Of a DNA stretch of 64,000 nt, positions 1 through 11,604 are shown piece by piece. Below the pieces are notes generated by a model. The model was not told the origin of the DNA and searched no databases. It was given only the letters and a program-made list of their open reading frames with translations. Made by a program: the position numbers and the translations under genes. Source of the stretch: Benincasa hispida (taxonomy: Eukaryota > Streptophyta > Magnoliopsida > Cucurbitales > Cucurbitaceae). Each line of letters opens with the position of its first letter. Positions within the stretch are counted from its first letter, which is position 1. Location: assembly GCF_009727055.1 (NCBI RefSeq), contig NC_052350.1:15964338-16028337 (forward strand), given 5' to 3'.

Positions 1-1167
1 ATCCAATTATATCATATATAATCGAACTTCCTCTTGACAATTTGAACATTTCAAATTAACCCAAACACTGGTTCTCGACTTTATCCAAGCTACCTAGGGG
101 ACCTAATGGACCTGTGGCTCGAAGCTCCAATGGTCCGTGAATAGCTGACTAAACTCTTTAGCCACACGATCCACCATCTGTTAACTGTCAGGCATTCCAT
201 TAAAGACCAACAGCTGATCTCTTCTTACCATAGATATATTTCTGTGTCCATCAGATATAACCAATCATGAGTACGATGACCCTTCACAGCTGCCCGTAAG
301 TACAGTTGGGCCAAATTATCGTTTTGCCCTTGTAGTTACATCTCACTCCTTAAGTACCACTGATTTCTCTAATGAACAATACAACATAGTCCAACTATGT
401 GTGAGCACCTCTCGGGCCAAGAGAATGTGTATGGCGCCACATCATTTAAGCCCCAGAATCAGCCCTTAAGGGAGCTATCTATCTAATTACCCCTACCTCG
501 GGGAAGGAGTGAATTCCATCTTGTGTAGCTGAGTTTCCAGCTCTCAAATCAGACGAATCCCTAAAATGGTAGGTTTGAATCGGCGACATCTTGTGTAGCT
601 GAGTTTCCAGCTCCCAAATCAGACGAATCCCTAAAATGGTAGGTTTGAATCGGCGACCTGACCACTCGCACCCATACAAATCGAAGAACCTGGTCATCCT
701 AGTGAAATGAAGTCTTTATCATGAACGATGTTATATAACGAGACGTTAACACTTCGTGGTCAGGTCTTATACAAACTCTTTGTATAGGACGCCCCCGCTC
801 GCATGTCCCCAACACGAATGATCAGGATTAGAATATCTGTGACAAGTCACAACACTTGTGACCATTCCACAAAGTGGGCCGCATCCGTGCCATTACCAGG
901 ATAAGGTTTCCCTCTTATATCCATATACTACAGACCATTTTGGTTATCTTTCAAGACATGATCCACTTGTATGTCACCACATACATGCTTGAGTCACATA
1001 CAGATAACCAGGAATTTTATATTTATTAGTTTGTGGTAAAGCAAATAAAACAAGTAACTGAGCAAAACACAAGATGTGAAGTAAATATTATATATTAACA
1101 ACACAAACATTCGTACAAACTGTTTACAAACTACAGGACACGAGACTTTAAGGCATCACCCCCAACA
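1..1167 (-). repeat. Long Copia-type LTR (family A), partial, minus orientation
   Basis: This is the 3'-on-plus end of a long LTR, cut by the window edge at base 1. It ends in ...CCCCAACA at 1167, the complement of a TGTTGGGG LTR start. The same sequence family recurs, in both orientations, at 12240-13470 (+), 24325-26131 (-), 26573-27523 (-), 32350-34329 (+), 45958-~47000 (+) and 52651-54510 (-). At 26131 it is followed by a reversed polypurine tract and Copia RNase H coding, which identifies the family as Copia. It abuts MULE transposase coding at 1168 and so interrupts or truncates that element. Confidence 0.75.
518..657. repeat. 70-bp tandem duplication inside the LTR
   Basis: Two adjacent copies of a 70-bp segment, 518-587 and 588-657, both starting ATCTTGTGTAGCTG. 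I see one mismatch between them (CTCTC against CTCCC). Other copies of this LTR family in the window have the segment once, so the duplication is recent and specific to this copy. Confidence 0.85.
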
Positions 1168-2803
1168 GAACATCTCAACAATCGTGTTGTCCTTAAAGTT
1201 GGAAAGAATATTATTTTCTAGGTGGTAGGTGCCCAATCCATGAAATGTTGTGGGAAAAACTGCACGAATGGCATTGCCAATAGATATCGCTCGATCGGAC
1301 ACAAACACCAAGTTAAGGGGTTCTCCAATGGCACACTTCAAGTTCGACATAAACCACTTCCAAGCTCGATCAGTTTCATTGCCCACTATGGCATATGCTA
1401 GTGGGTAAACTTGGTTATTGCCATCCATAGAGACGCCGTCCAACATGGTCCCTTTGTATTTTCCTTTCAGATGCGATCTATTAACAATTATCACAGGCCG
1501 CAACTTGAAAAACCTCTAATATAAGGTCCTAATGCCATAAACATGTACTTGAAATGGACATCATTTTCAAGTTTGATTTCAAACCTTGTACCTGGATTCT
1601 CCATCTTTAACGTTTCACCATATGCATGTAAACAGCGTACGTCTCTTCTAGAGTACCCTTGGCGAGAGCATAAACGGTTTCCCTTGCATGCCACACCTTA
1701 TCGTAACTTATGTTTACACCATACTTTTTCCTCATATCCTCGACAATGTGACGAGGTTTATAAACACATCCTATGCCTGTAAACTTGTCTTTGATTAGTT
1801 CACCAACTACCTCATCAGTTGCTTGTCTATGGTCATGATTTAAAATTCCAATAGAATATGTGTGCGACCGCATATACTTCATGATCTTAAATATGTCACA
1901 CCCTAGAATTTTAACTGCACGAAGGCTCCACTTACAATTATCCTCTATACATTTAACAGTAAAAAAAAGACTTAGTTGACTTCCTTACCTTATATTTAAA
2001 ATTATTGTTTATGCACAGAATAGACAAATCTCATTTTTAAATCACTCTTACTCAAAAAAATTTGACCAACTACATTATTTGTCTCCAATGAAGAGGTGCC
2101 AGACATAATCAATTCCTCTCTACGACATGAAGACATGGAATTCAATCCTGCTGATCTCTCAGTAACAGCCACTGCAGGTCTATGCACCTTTGAAGGACCA
2201 CAGTCCATAGAATTTAATCCTACTGATCTCTCATTATCGACTACGATAGGATCACGCTCTTCTGAAGGACCACGATCTATAAAATTCAAGCCTGCTGATC
2301 TTTCATTACCAGACATAGGTCTATTACATTGAGTTTCTCTTTCCAAGTCCACTACACGAATGTTGTCATTGTCTATTAATAATGTTGATGGTTGAGTATT
2401 CATAGACAATGGAATATCACCCTCTTCTCAATTAAGCTCATATGATGCCTCGTATTGTTTGTGTACACCTATACCATCATCACTTATATTCATATTTTCG
2501 TCATGGTATGATTTTAGTGTTACATATAGCTGAACTGTAGAAAGATCGTCCCGGCAAAGAAGGAAGTAAACATCACCATATGTACTGTGGAGGGGGCTTC
2601 ACAGCCAAACTTATATTTAACTCTCATAACAACATCAAACTCTGAGCAACTTACATTTGCAATCCTGTAAATGTGAGCTTTAAGTTTTTCATACTTCAAG
2701 GTAATAGGCACAATGATTCCTGTTAGCTTGCCTCCAACATACAAATTTTGGTTCTCATCCCAATGTCCTCCATATCGAATTAGTACACACTTTTGTGTCA
2801 TCC
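1168..2803 (-). pseudogene. MULE (Mutator-like) transposase, decayed
   Basis: Reverse-strand remnant of a MuDR-type transposase. Blocks in coding order: 2520-2801, an N-terminal block starting MTQKCVLIRYGGHWDE with a YVGGKLTGIIVP motif; 2002-2409, a serine-rich variable block ending SKSDLKMRF; 1607-1882, with VYKPRHIVEDMRKKYGVNISYDK; and 1156-1503, with SHLKGKYKGTMLDG, MDGNNQVYPLAYAIV and FVSDRAISIGNAI, the MULE DDE core. Frames change between blocks. The usual V-D-G-T before HLKGK reads VNRS here, so the first catalytic Asp appears lost. The C-terminal SWIM zinc finger is missing where an LTR joins at 1167. It must be non-functional. Confidence 0.8.
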
Positions 2804-2808
2804 TACAA

Positions 2809-3891
2809 TGTGAGTTCCAACCGCGCCAGGTTCTTATCTTCCAAGCGTCGTTCTTTGTCCGCCGGTTGTCGTCGGTACTGGTAGCAGTCGGTTTGCGGCA
2901 GTCCGGCCGAGCGATTTGTTGGGGTAAGTTCGGTTTTTTTTTGTTGACAGCCCATTGTCATTTGGGGATTCTTGGGCCTAAGCTAACGTTCACCTATGGA
3001 TTTTACAATTGGTTTCAAGATCGTGTGATGGTGAAGGAAGTTTGCGAGCGGAGTAAGCCTGCTGACAATTTTTATGTCATTTACGAGTAAACTGTGATGG
3101 AATCTAATATGGGTAGTTGTAATTGACGTATTGTGTAAATTGTGTAAATTGGATGTAAATTGAATGTAGACTGAACATTGGATGTAAATTGGATGTAGAT
3201 TGAACATTGGAGGTAAATTGGATGTAGAAGTAGATTATGGGTATCGGTGTTAAAAGTTTGATGCTGATTCATGACCTTGATTGCATGCTTAGATTGTACT
3301 GAATGTTACCATTGGGCTATGCGCATGTGTGAGCCTTCAAGCCCACACCCTATGCTTAGGTATGGTGTCCTTTTTGGGATCACCACTCCTGTGACCTTTG
3401 TGTCACTACTTATGAAAGCGTGCCTTCGTGTTCGCCCCTCTATGCCTATGCCTATATTTATGATGCCCTTGTACATTTTGGGTCCAATGAATAGACTAAC
3501 AAATTGAGTGGACCCAGGAGTGGGTTGCTTACCAAGGATTTTTCTTTCCCTATTTTCAGGTAAGGGTAATGACAGACTGGCGCATGACAAAGTGACCTGG
3601 CCATTAGGATGAATATGGCCAATTACTGCTTTCACACCTTGTATCATATTTTTGAAATTTGGTCTAGGAGTTAGGCGTCTTACACTTTCATGCAAAATAA
3701 ATCAATTTTATTATTTGACATTTAATTTCCTTCATTTTTAAAGTAGAGTTTAGGGGTACCCGAAGGGTAAATTATTTTGTTTAAATAAATTTTGGCTCTT
3801 TTATTTGATGCTTTAAAAGAAATTGTACGGTTAAACCTATGCATGCATGAAGTAGCATCCTAGAATGTAGTAGGAAACTAGGGTCGTTACA
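2809..3891 (-). mobile_element. Solo LTR, Gypsy-like, inside the MULE 5' intron
   Basis: Reads TGTGAGTTCC at the left and ...GGGTCGTTACA at the right; reversed this starts TGTAACGACCC, like the LTR ends at 10403, 11881 and 28791-31248. The flanks TACAA (2804-2808) and TCAAA (3892-3896) are a plausible decayed 5-bp target duplication. The related MULE fragment at 23700 has an uninterrupted sequence here (TTGTTTTGTAG just before its ATG), which locates the insertion. Bases 3121-3235 hold short degenerate tandem repeats of the type GGATGTAAATTG. Reading frames across this stretch look like chance. No internal retrotransposon domain is present. Confidence 0.6.
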
Positions 3892-4598
3892 TCAAAGCAA
3901 GAGAACATTTTTTATTAAGCAGATAGTAATACACATGGATCTCTCTCACCGTCGCTCCTACGTGCTCTCGCTCTTGCATTTCTCGCTCTCCCACCTCTCG
4001 CTGTCGCTCAATCTCACTCTCTCGCTATCGCCCAATGTCGCTCTCTCCACCTTTCTCTTTGTCCCTCTTTCTCACACCCCTTTCGTTATGCTATTTTACA
4101 ATGTCTATTTACATACCTATTTTGAGACCACGTTTCTACAAAACACCAATGAGACCAAGTTCAAGAAAAGTCTGTTCCGTTCTGAAAAACCCATTCTGAA
4201 AACTCTGTTTGGTTCCAAAAAACTTCGCTCTAGAAAACCTCGTTCAATAAATCTCCGTTTAACAAAATGACAGTTTAAATGAAGTTTAGATTTTAAAGAA
4301 TATACCATTTTGCTATGTGTTAACGATTTTAAGTTGTAAACAAATTTCGTGAAAATTGTCAAATCAATTGTATAGTGATAAACAATCACATCACGATGGA
4401 AGATGAACAGACAATGAGAGTGAGGTTAGCGAAGCGAGAGTGAGACGGTTATTAGGGACAATTTTTATAATCTCATCCAGTGATGACATAAGTAGAGAGT
4501 CAATTGACATTATTTTTTAAAAATCGATCATTTCACATTTTGGACCCAAAAATTGGGTCATTCGTACAAATTTCCCGAGTGATATATCCCATTTTCCC
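3892..4598 (-). mobile_element. MULE 5' leader and terminal inverted repeat
   Basis: Non-coding upstream part of the MULE at 1168-2803. It has a CT-rich block of CTCTCGCT-like units (3940-4080), then an outer terminal repeat at about 4480-4598 reading inward from 4598 as GGGAAAATGGGATATATCAC. The same end sequence, other strand, is found at 23009-23150 with a matching GA-rich block and MULE N-terminus. The element therefore ends about 46 bp before the first ATG of PP2-B locus A. Confidence 0.65.
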
Positions 4599-4644
4599 TT
4601 AAAAGAAAATACCCAATTCACTATTGTATTGCTCAGTCTTCGTA

Positions 4645-7600
4645 ATGATGGAAGAAGAAAAGGAGAAGGGAACAGAGGGGGAAGAAATTTCAGATTTCTC
4701 TTCGCTGCCAGAAGGAGTCGTAGCTAAGATCTTGTCGCTGACCACTCCATCGGATGCCTGCAGATCGTCGGCGGTTTCCAGGACTTTCCATGCAGCGGCG
4801 CAGTCAGACATTGTATGGGACAAACTCCTACCCACCGATTGGAAGCTTTTGATTTCTCGCCGGAAACCTAGCAACCTCAATTTTGATCCAATTTCTAGTC
4901 CGAAGAAGGAGATCTTTTTCTCCCTTTGCGAAAGCCCTCTGCTAATTGACGACGGCAACAAGGTAAGCTTATCGATTCCCCCAACTCTGACTCACCCCTG
5001 CCGGAAGGTTCCTTTCTTGTAAATGATTTCTTCCAAATTGACTTTGGAGGCCCCATTTGATTCTCTTTATATCAAATCTTTTCATTTTTGTAGATTCTAC
5101 ATCTACCTTTACATGTATTTTAGAATATATTGTTCCAAACAGATTCTAAAAACTCAAACCCCTTTATCAAATACTAAGATTCTATTTCATACCTTTTCCC
5201 CTAATTTTAGAATTTAAAATACATTCCAACAAATGCTAAAAACCTCAAAACTTAGTTTCATTGTAAGTTTAATTTCGAAGTAATCTTGGATTCCAACATA
5301 AACTTATGCAATTATCTTAATAAGGTTAACTTTTCATATGTATTTAAATTCTTGTTCATGTGTGCTTGGAAACTTTTGATATCTTCTGGACCGGAGTTTC
5401 TAATTTGCTATTCCATTTTTTCTGGGTTTAAATTAGTTCTTCTCATTGTAGTGCATCCCCATTTGTTGTCTTAAAATTTTAACTTGTTTTCAATACTCAT
5501 CGAACAATTGGGTGGTAACATCTTAAATTGGAGTAAGGGCTCTAATCTTTTAGATTTTATTAAATAAAGTAATATTTGTAAGTTCTCTGGTAGCTTCTAT
5601 GCTTTATTCTTCAGTTATTCTTTACATCAAGTTTAAGTGTTATTAGAATTATGAACTGAGATACAGATGGGAGGGTGAGCTAAGCCTCTGCTGACGCCAA
5701 TTTCCGCTGTAGATCATTATTTTTAGCCCCCAACTAGTGAACTAAAAGAACGAAAAGCCACCGTTTAATATATATATCTATTGTTGGACTAAGATGAAGC
5801 TTTTGTGCACATTCTTTTACCCATTTTTTACATTTGACATAAATTGAGTGGGTTGAATCATTGGTATGTTATAGTGCTTGTCACTAGAAAAATGGAGTGG
5901 TAACACTACAAGAAATCGAACTTCTCCCGTAACAATTAGCTGGAAAAGGGTAGAAAATGCATTGAGAGAGCCTCTCTAGAGAATAATGGGTCATCGGGAG
6001 TTTGGTCAGGAAAAACCCATCGGGAGAGGAACTCCCGACGCATGAAAGGAAGGCGTCGGGAGTTAGTCGAGGAATTCCCGACGCATGTATAGGGCATCGG
6101 GAGTTCCCCCAATTGCCGACACCTTATATACTGCGTCGGCAGTTTGAAGAACTCCCGACGCCCTATACATGCGTCGGGAGTTCCTCGACTAACTCTCGAC
6201 GCCGTTTTCTATGCATCGGGAGTTCTCGAGCTCCCGACGATTTGTTTCATGCGTCTGGAGTGCTCGAACTCCCGACAGTTTATTTTATGCGTCGGGAGTT
6301 ACAGGAACTCCCGATGCAGTAATATATGCGTAGGGAGTTCATTCATTAGTTGAAAATTGTCTTTTAAATATTTTTAATTTATAGTTTGTAATTTTTTAAA
6401 ATTTGATCAACCTGTAAAACATAATTAACCAAATAAATAGATTCACATAATAAATAAAATAACGAAAAAAAAGTCCATACTATAACAAATAAATAAAAAA
6501 TTACAATATCCTAAAATAAAGCAAAGCCGATACTAGAACTTCATAAACATTCATATAAAAAATACATAGAAGAAATAAAATGAAAACAACGTCTGGAATA
6601 CAGCATCCTGAACAATCGTCCAACCTCATCTCTGAACAGCATTCTACAATAAAGCAAAAACACTCAAATGTCATTATCGGTAAACATCCACAACACGTTC
6701 AAACTTCATAAACAAAACATCCACAACACATTAAAACTTCATAAACATTCATAAACACACAAGAACTCCAATTTCAACGACAAAACGAGTATAATCAAAC
6801 TCTACCCACCCCCACGACAAACATGGAACCTCCCGAACATCAAAAAATACACAAATTTCATAAACAAAAACCAACACACATAAAACTCAAACTACCCCCG
6901 CAACACATTAGAACTTCATAAACATTCATAAACACACAAGAACTCCAAGTTCAACGACAAAACGAGTGTAATCAAACTCTACCCACCCCCACGACAAACA
7001 TGGAACCTTATGAACATCAAAAAACACACAAGTTTCATAAACAAGAACCAACACACATAAAACTCAAACTTTGTCCCCAAAATGGTTTAAACTAATCTCA
7101 ATCTACTCCTCCCACAACACATTAAAACTTCATAAACATTTATAAACACACAAGAACTCCAAGTTCAACGACAAAACGAGTATAATCAAAACTTTACCCA
7201 TCCCTCATGACAAACATGGAACCTCCCAAACATCAAAAAGCACATAAATTTCATAAACAAGAACCAACACACATAAAACTTAAACTTTGTCCCCAAAATG
7301 GTTTAAACCAATCTCAACCCACCCCCCACAACACATTAGAACTTCATAAACATTCATAAACACACAAGAACTCCAAGTTCAACGACAAAATGAGTATAAT
7401 CAAACTCTACCCACCCCCACGATAAGCATGGAACCTCCCGAACATAAAAAAAAAACACACAAATTTCATAAATAAGAACCAACACACATAAAACTCAAAC
7501 TTTGTCCCCAAAATGGTATCGGGAGATCCTTCGGGAGTTCAGGGTTAGGATATGGCGTCGGGAGTTTTTATTCGTCGGGAGTTCCTCCCGCCGGTTCTTT

Positions 7601-8792
7601 ACGGCGTCGGGAGTTCTAGAACTCCCAACGATGTTTTACTTCATCAGGAGACACTCTGTCTCCTGATGACTGAGCTCCTGACGGCCAATTTAGGTGTCGG
7701 AGGAGNATTTAGGTGTCGGAGGAGCTCATTTTTCTTGTAATGTAAGAACTAAGAAATGCATAATGCTTGGAGCAAGGGACATCTTGGTCGTTTGGGGGGA
7801 TAAGTCTTTCCGTCGCCATCCTCATTTGAGATTGGAGCAAATCGCATTCTCTGTCTTTTTGTGGACAATAGATGATCTAACGTAATACCAGTTTAGTTAG
7901 TTTCTGTTCCATTTTTTCTGGGTTAAAAACTCGTTCTTGCTCCATCACCTTTTGTTGTCTTAAAATTTTAGGACATAAATTGAGTGGGTTGAATCATTGG
8001 TATGAAGCTTTCTGTGCACTTTATAGGATTAACGATGAAACTTTTGTGCACTTTATTTTTTCTTACATAAAAATTGAGTGGGTTGAACCATTGGTGTGTA
8101 ACAGAGCTTGTCATTGGAAAAATGGAGTGGTAAGAAATGCATAATGCTCGGAGCAAGGGACCTATCGATCGTTTGGGGTGATACCTCCTACTATTGGAGT
8201 TGGGAACACCATACCGATTCAAGGTTCAAAGTCCGAGATTTTAGCAAAATCGTATTCTCAATCTTTTTCTCTCTCCCAATTTTAATTCTTTGCTTTTTTA
8301 ATGTGGGTGTGTGGAATCAGGTTCGCAGAGGTAGCTGTACTCCTCGATGTGTGGTGGCTTGAAATACGTGGAAGAATAAGTTGCAGAATGTTGTCTCCTA
8401 AAACTACTTATGCAGCTTATTTTGTGTTCAAGATGAGGCAACGTAGATACTACGGGTTCAATATCAATCCTGCTGATGCCACAGTGGGAATTCTTGGCAC
8501 TGAACCCCATCGGAAAAGTGTTTGTTTGGACCCTTATTTGGACAATCCTCAACGGCGGCGCCGTCACGCACCATGGATGATGAGGCCTCAGTCTGAAGAC
8601 ATGGCAGGGTTAGAGTGGCCACCGGAGAGACACGATGGGTGGTTTGAAATTGAATTGGGGGAGTTTGAAAGTGGTGATGGAGATGATGAAGTGGAGATGG
8701 CTCTTATGGAGGTGAAGGGCTCTTCTGCTAAGAGTGGCCTTGTTGTTGAGGGGATTGAGATTAGGCCTAAACCCAGCCGCCCTGTTGTATAG
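4645..8792 (+). CDS. F-box protein PP2-B-like, locus A (three exons, chimeric structure)
   Basis: Predicted SCF ubiquitin-ligase substrate receptor with a PP2 (phloem lectin) domain. Exons: 4645-4962, 8105-8223, 8321-8792; 302 aa. Intron 1 (3142 bp) starts GTAAGCTT and ends ACAG; intron 2 is 97 bp. The F-box lies at about residues 18-63 (FSSLPEGVVAKILSL ... VSRTFHAAA ... VWDKLLP). The PP2 domain begins at about residue 107 with KKCIMLGARDLSIVWGD and continues in exon 3 with VWWLEIRGRISCRMLSP, TYAAYFVFKM and ERHDGWFEIELGEF. Intron 1 contains an extra exon 2 broken by a CACTA element, so the working gene must splice from exon 1 over that copy to the second exon 2. ATG 4645 or the adjacent 4648 is the likely start. 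The frame is fully open, but whether such a long intron is spliced correctly is unknown. Confidence 0.72.
6052..6203. repeat. 55-bp inverted repeat in the CACTA subterminal zone
   Basis: The left arm 6052-6106 and right arm 6149-6203 are reverse complements with about three mismatches, separated by 42 bp. Both arms contain two copies of the CGTCGGGAGTT motif, so the arms could have arisen by inverted duplication of the subterminal repeat. Confidence 0.8.
6719..7510. repeat. Tandem repeat of ~180-214 bp in the CACTA core
   Basis: Nearly four copies. Each begins CACAACACATTAAAACTTCA or a one-base variant (starts near 6722, 6900, 7113 and 7326) and contains ACAAGAACTCCAAGTTCAAC and TTTGTCCCCAAAATGGT. 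The first copy is shorter because it lacks the TTTGTCCCC segment. No coding potential is evident. Confidence 0.8.
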
Positions 8793-9378
8793 ATAACTTT
8801 ATTAAAGCAATGGTATTGCTATTACCGCCATGAAAATAGAACATAAGACCTTGCTTTGTAAATCGACAGATTTGAGAAAACTATAAAAGATATCTATGGG
8901 ATTGTTACTATTTTCATATATGAGGGTGTGAGAGTGGAGATTTGGGATGTCAATACAGGAGAAATGTTTTAACTATTTTGCTTTTAAGTAATTTTTTTTA
9001 AACTATATATTTCTCTATGATTCTAATATTCTTAGTTTAGATTTAATAAATTTAAGCTCAACTTCTGTTTATATGGTTTTAAAAGTTCTAAGATTGTGTC
9101 GTAGGTAAATCCATTTTAATAATCCTATTTACTTTCACTTATTTTCAGCCATGAATTGTAATACAAACTAACACTTAACTTTCAGCTTTATATTTAATAG
9201 GTGTTTGAATAGGTTCTCCCACTTTTAATCATTTATGAAATTTAAATTTCAAGTTCGATAGATTATTGATTGTAAGAAATATGGAATATGTCAATGATAT
9301 AATGGCAGTTAGATTTGTCCATTTTGATTTTGTTCTACTTTTGAATTTATAGGAACTTAATAGATTAAATTGGAAGTT
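8793..9378. other. Locus A 3' flank
   Basis: AT-rich DNA after the locus A stop. Parts (8815-9180) match the 3' flanks of loci C and E (for example GAGGGTGTGAGAGTGGAG and AGAAATGTTTTAACTATTTT), so it was duplicated with the gene and probably includes the 3' UTR. No gene is seen. Confidence 0.55.
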
Positions 9379-9960
9379 TAGGCCCGTTTGATTTTTGATT
9401 TTTGGTTTTTGGTTTTTGAAAATTAAGTTTATTTCCATGTAATTCTAATAAATAGGAAAAAAACAAAACTATTTACAATTTATAACAAAATAAAAATTCC
9501 AAGTTTCCTTTTCTTCAAATTACCAAAAATATCCTTCTTCCTCGCCGATTTTCCTTTTCTTCAAATTTGATTTGTCGTGCGTTATTTTCCGTCTTCCTCG
9601 TTGAACGATGTTCTTCCTTCTTCCTTATCGAATGCCATGATCTTCTTTCTCACCAATTCTCCTTCTCGACACTGTGATCTTCTTCCTCGTCGATCTTCTT
9701 CATCGACCACGATATGATTTTTTTCATGTGTTTGTAAGTGTACGTTTCTTTCTTGATTTTCTTCTTTGATTTTATGCACCGTCCGTCTATGGCTTCTTCC
9801 TCGTTGATAATGGCTTCTTCTATCCTTCGTCCACCATTGATAATGGATTCTTCGCTCTCCCCAATTTCTTTTCTTCTGTCTTGCGCTCTTTCTTCTTATT
9901 ATTCTCTTCTTTTCTAGGTTTTCAGATCATTCATATGATGGTCTTCTTTTTTCTTCTTGT
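9379..9960. other. MITE-like start and pyrimidine-rich DNA
   Basis: Begins GGCCCGTTTGATTTTTGAT with repeated GGTTTTTGG, which resembles the end of a small hAT-type MITE common in dicots. This runs into a TTCTTC-rich stretch (9530-9960) without credible coding. I could not find the matching right terminal repeat, so the extent is uncertain. Confidence 0.35.
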
Positions 9961-10402
9961 ATTTTTTTTTTAGATTTTCGGTAATATGTAAGGATGTGAA
10001 CATTTTTCTATCAAAACAGTGATAAAGCTCTATCATTCTCTATCAGAACAAAGCTCTATCATTGTGTTTCACTTATATAAAGTTATTGAGCTATATATAT
10101 ATTAACATCTTTCTTATACAATCTTTACATAGGATTGACCCAAGCTGAGTACGTTTAACTTTGGAGTTCTTATGATTGAGCCACCGAAAAGGAATGTGTA
10201 CCTTGTTGGTATAGGTATTAACTTTCAATTCTTTTAAGCCTTTCTTAACCATACTTTCATGTCCTCAGGATCCCTCTCATTCGGATGTGATACCGGTTCA
10301 TTCATATACCTCTTGAATTCGGGTCGTTACATGCCCACCAGCTTCCGCTTAGTTCGTCCCCGAACCACATCTTAGTGGGAGAGGTTCCGCTCTGATACCA
10401 AC
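9961..10402 (-). mobile_element. Repeat DNA and Gypsy 5' leader with primer-binding site (minus)
   Basis: Bases 9980-10070 carry CTCTATCA-type short repeats related to 11890-12230. Bases 10260-10402 reversed read GTTGGTATCAGAGCGGAA next to an LTR end; TGGTATCAGAGC is the usual initiator-Met tRNA primer-binding site. This marks the start of the internal region of a minus-strand LTR retrotransposon whose LTR is the left arm at 10403. The rest of that element is missing. Confidence 0.55.
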
Positions 10403-11144
10403 TGTAATGACCTAACCCCCTAAGACTTAAGTTAGGCCGTTACTAAATATATGCATGCATGGAACTCAAAACGACACTCAGTTATGGCGAAATAAATGCT
10501 AATTAAATAAGGTAAATTCAAACAACTTTCATTAAATTCAAATACTAAAACAATAGTAGGGTACCCAGAAATCATAAAGGATAATAAATAAGTCTGAAAA
10601 ACGATTCTTAAAAAGTAAGTTTTAAACATCAAAACTAAAAGTTAAGAGGAACATGAAAATGACTCTAAATCTCAAAACATCAATTCCCCTTACCTTCTCA
10701 AAACAACAAAATATTTCTCAAATCCTTTCATCTTCCCACATCTTTTCCAAGACCAATAAATCCAATATGCTCTATTTCACTTTCCTAGTCACATGTTTTA
10801 GTACAGATATATTTCACTATGAAAGTAAAATAGAGCATCTTGGATTTATTGGTCTTGGAAAAGATAAGGGAAGATGAAAGGATTTGAGAAATATTTTGTT
10901 ATTTTGAGAAGGTAAGGGGAGTTGATGTTTTGAGATTTAGAATCCTTTTCATGTTCCTCTTAACTTTTAGTTTTGATGTTTAAAACTTACTTTTTAAGAA
11001 TCGTTGTTCAGACTTATTTATTATCCTTTATGATTTCTGGGTACCCTACTATTATTTTAGTATTTGAATTTAATGAAAGTCTTTTGAACTTACTTTATTT
11101 AATTAGCATTTATTTCGCCATAACCGAGTGTCGTTTTAAGTTCC

Positions 11145-11604
<460 letters not shown>

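Larger units (their letters stand above)
5904..7742. mobile_element. Non-autonomous CACTA transposon
   Basis: Starts CACTACAAGAAAT and ends TTTTTCTTGTAATG, the terminal inverted repeat signature of CACTA (En/Spm) elements. It is flanked by the 3-bp duplication TAA (5901-5903, 7743-7745). Length 1839 bp. Subterminal zones at about 5990-6345 and 7510-7720 are packed with direct and inverted copies of CGTCGGGAGTT / AACTCCCGACG, probably binding sites for a transposase supplied in trans. The core (about 6360-7510) is AT-rich with tandem units of about 180-214 bp. No transposase coding is seen; reading frames inside it are repeat artefacts. One N lies at 7706. Confidence 0.9.
5875..7890 (+). pseudogene. 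Supernumerary broken exon 2 of PP2-B locus A
   Basis: After an acceptor ATAG, bases 5875-5903 read as the start of exon 2 (CLSLEKWSG). The exon is cut by a CACTA element at 5904-7742 and resumes at 7746-7800 with AAGAAATGCATAATGCTTGG (KKCIMLG...). The tail is shortened: after TTTGGGGGGATAAG most of the YYW...DSRF codons are gone. Intron-2-like sequence follows to about 7880. If the acceptor at 5873-5874 were used, translation would enter the transposon and stop at TAG 5977-5979. From about 7890 the DNA again resembles intron 1 (CTGTTCCATTTTTTCTGGGT, as at 5400), so this is the left half of a tandem duplicate fused to the right half of another. Confidence 0.75.

Noticed and set aside
3306..3695. 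129-codon reverse-strand frame
   Set aside because: Lies wholly within a solo LTR and has no recognisable domain.
5990..6345. CRISPR-like array
   Set aside because: Repeats are short, in both orientations, without constant spacers, and lie in a plant CACTA element.
6002..6353. Long Ser/Arg-rich frames in the CGTCGGGAGTT zone
   Set aside because: They are translations of CACTA subterminal repeats, with no start context or domain.
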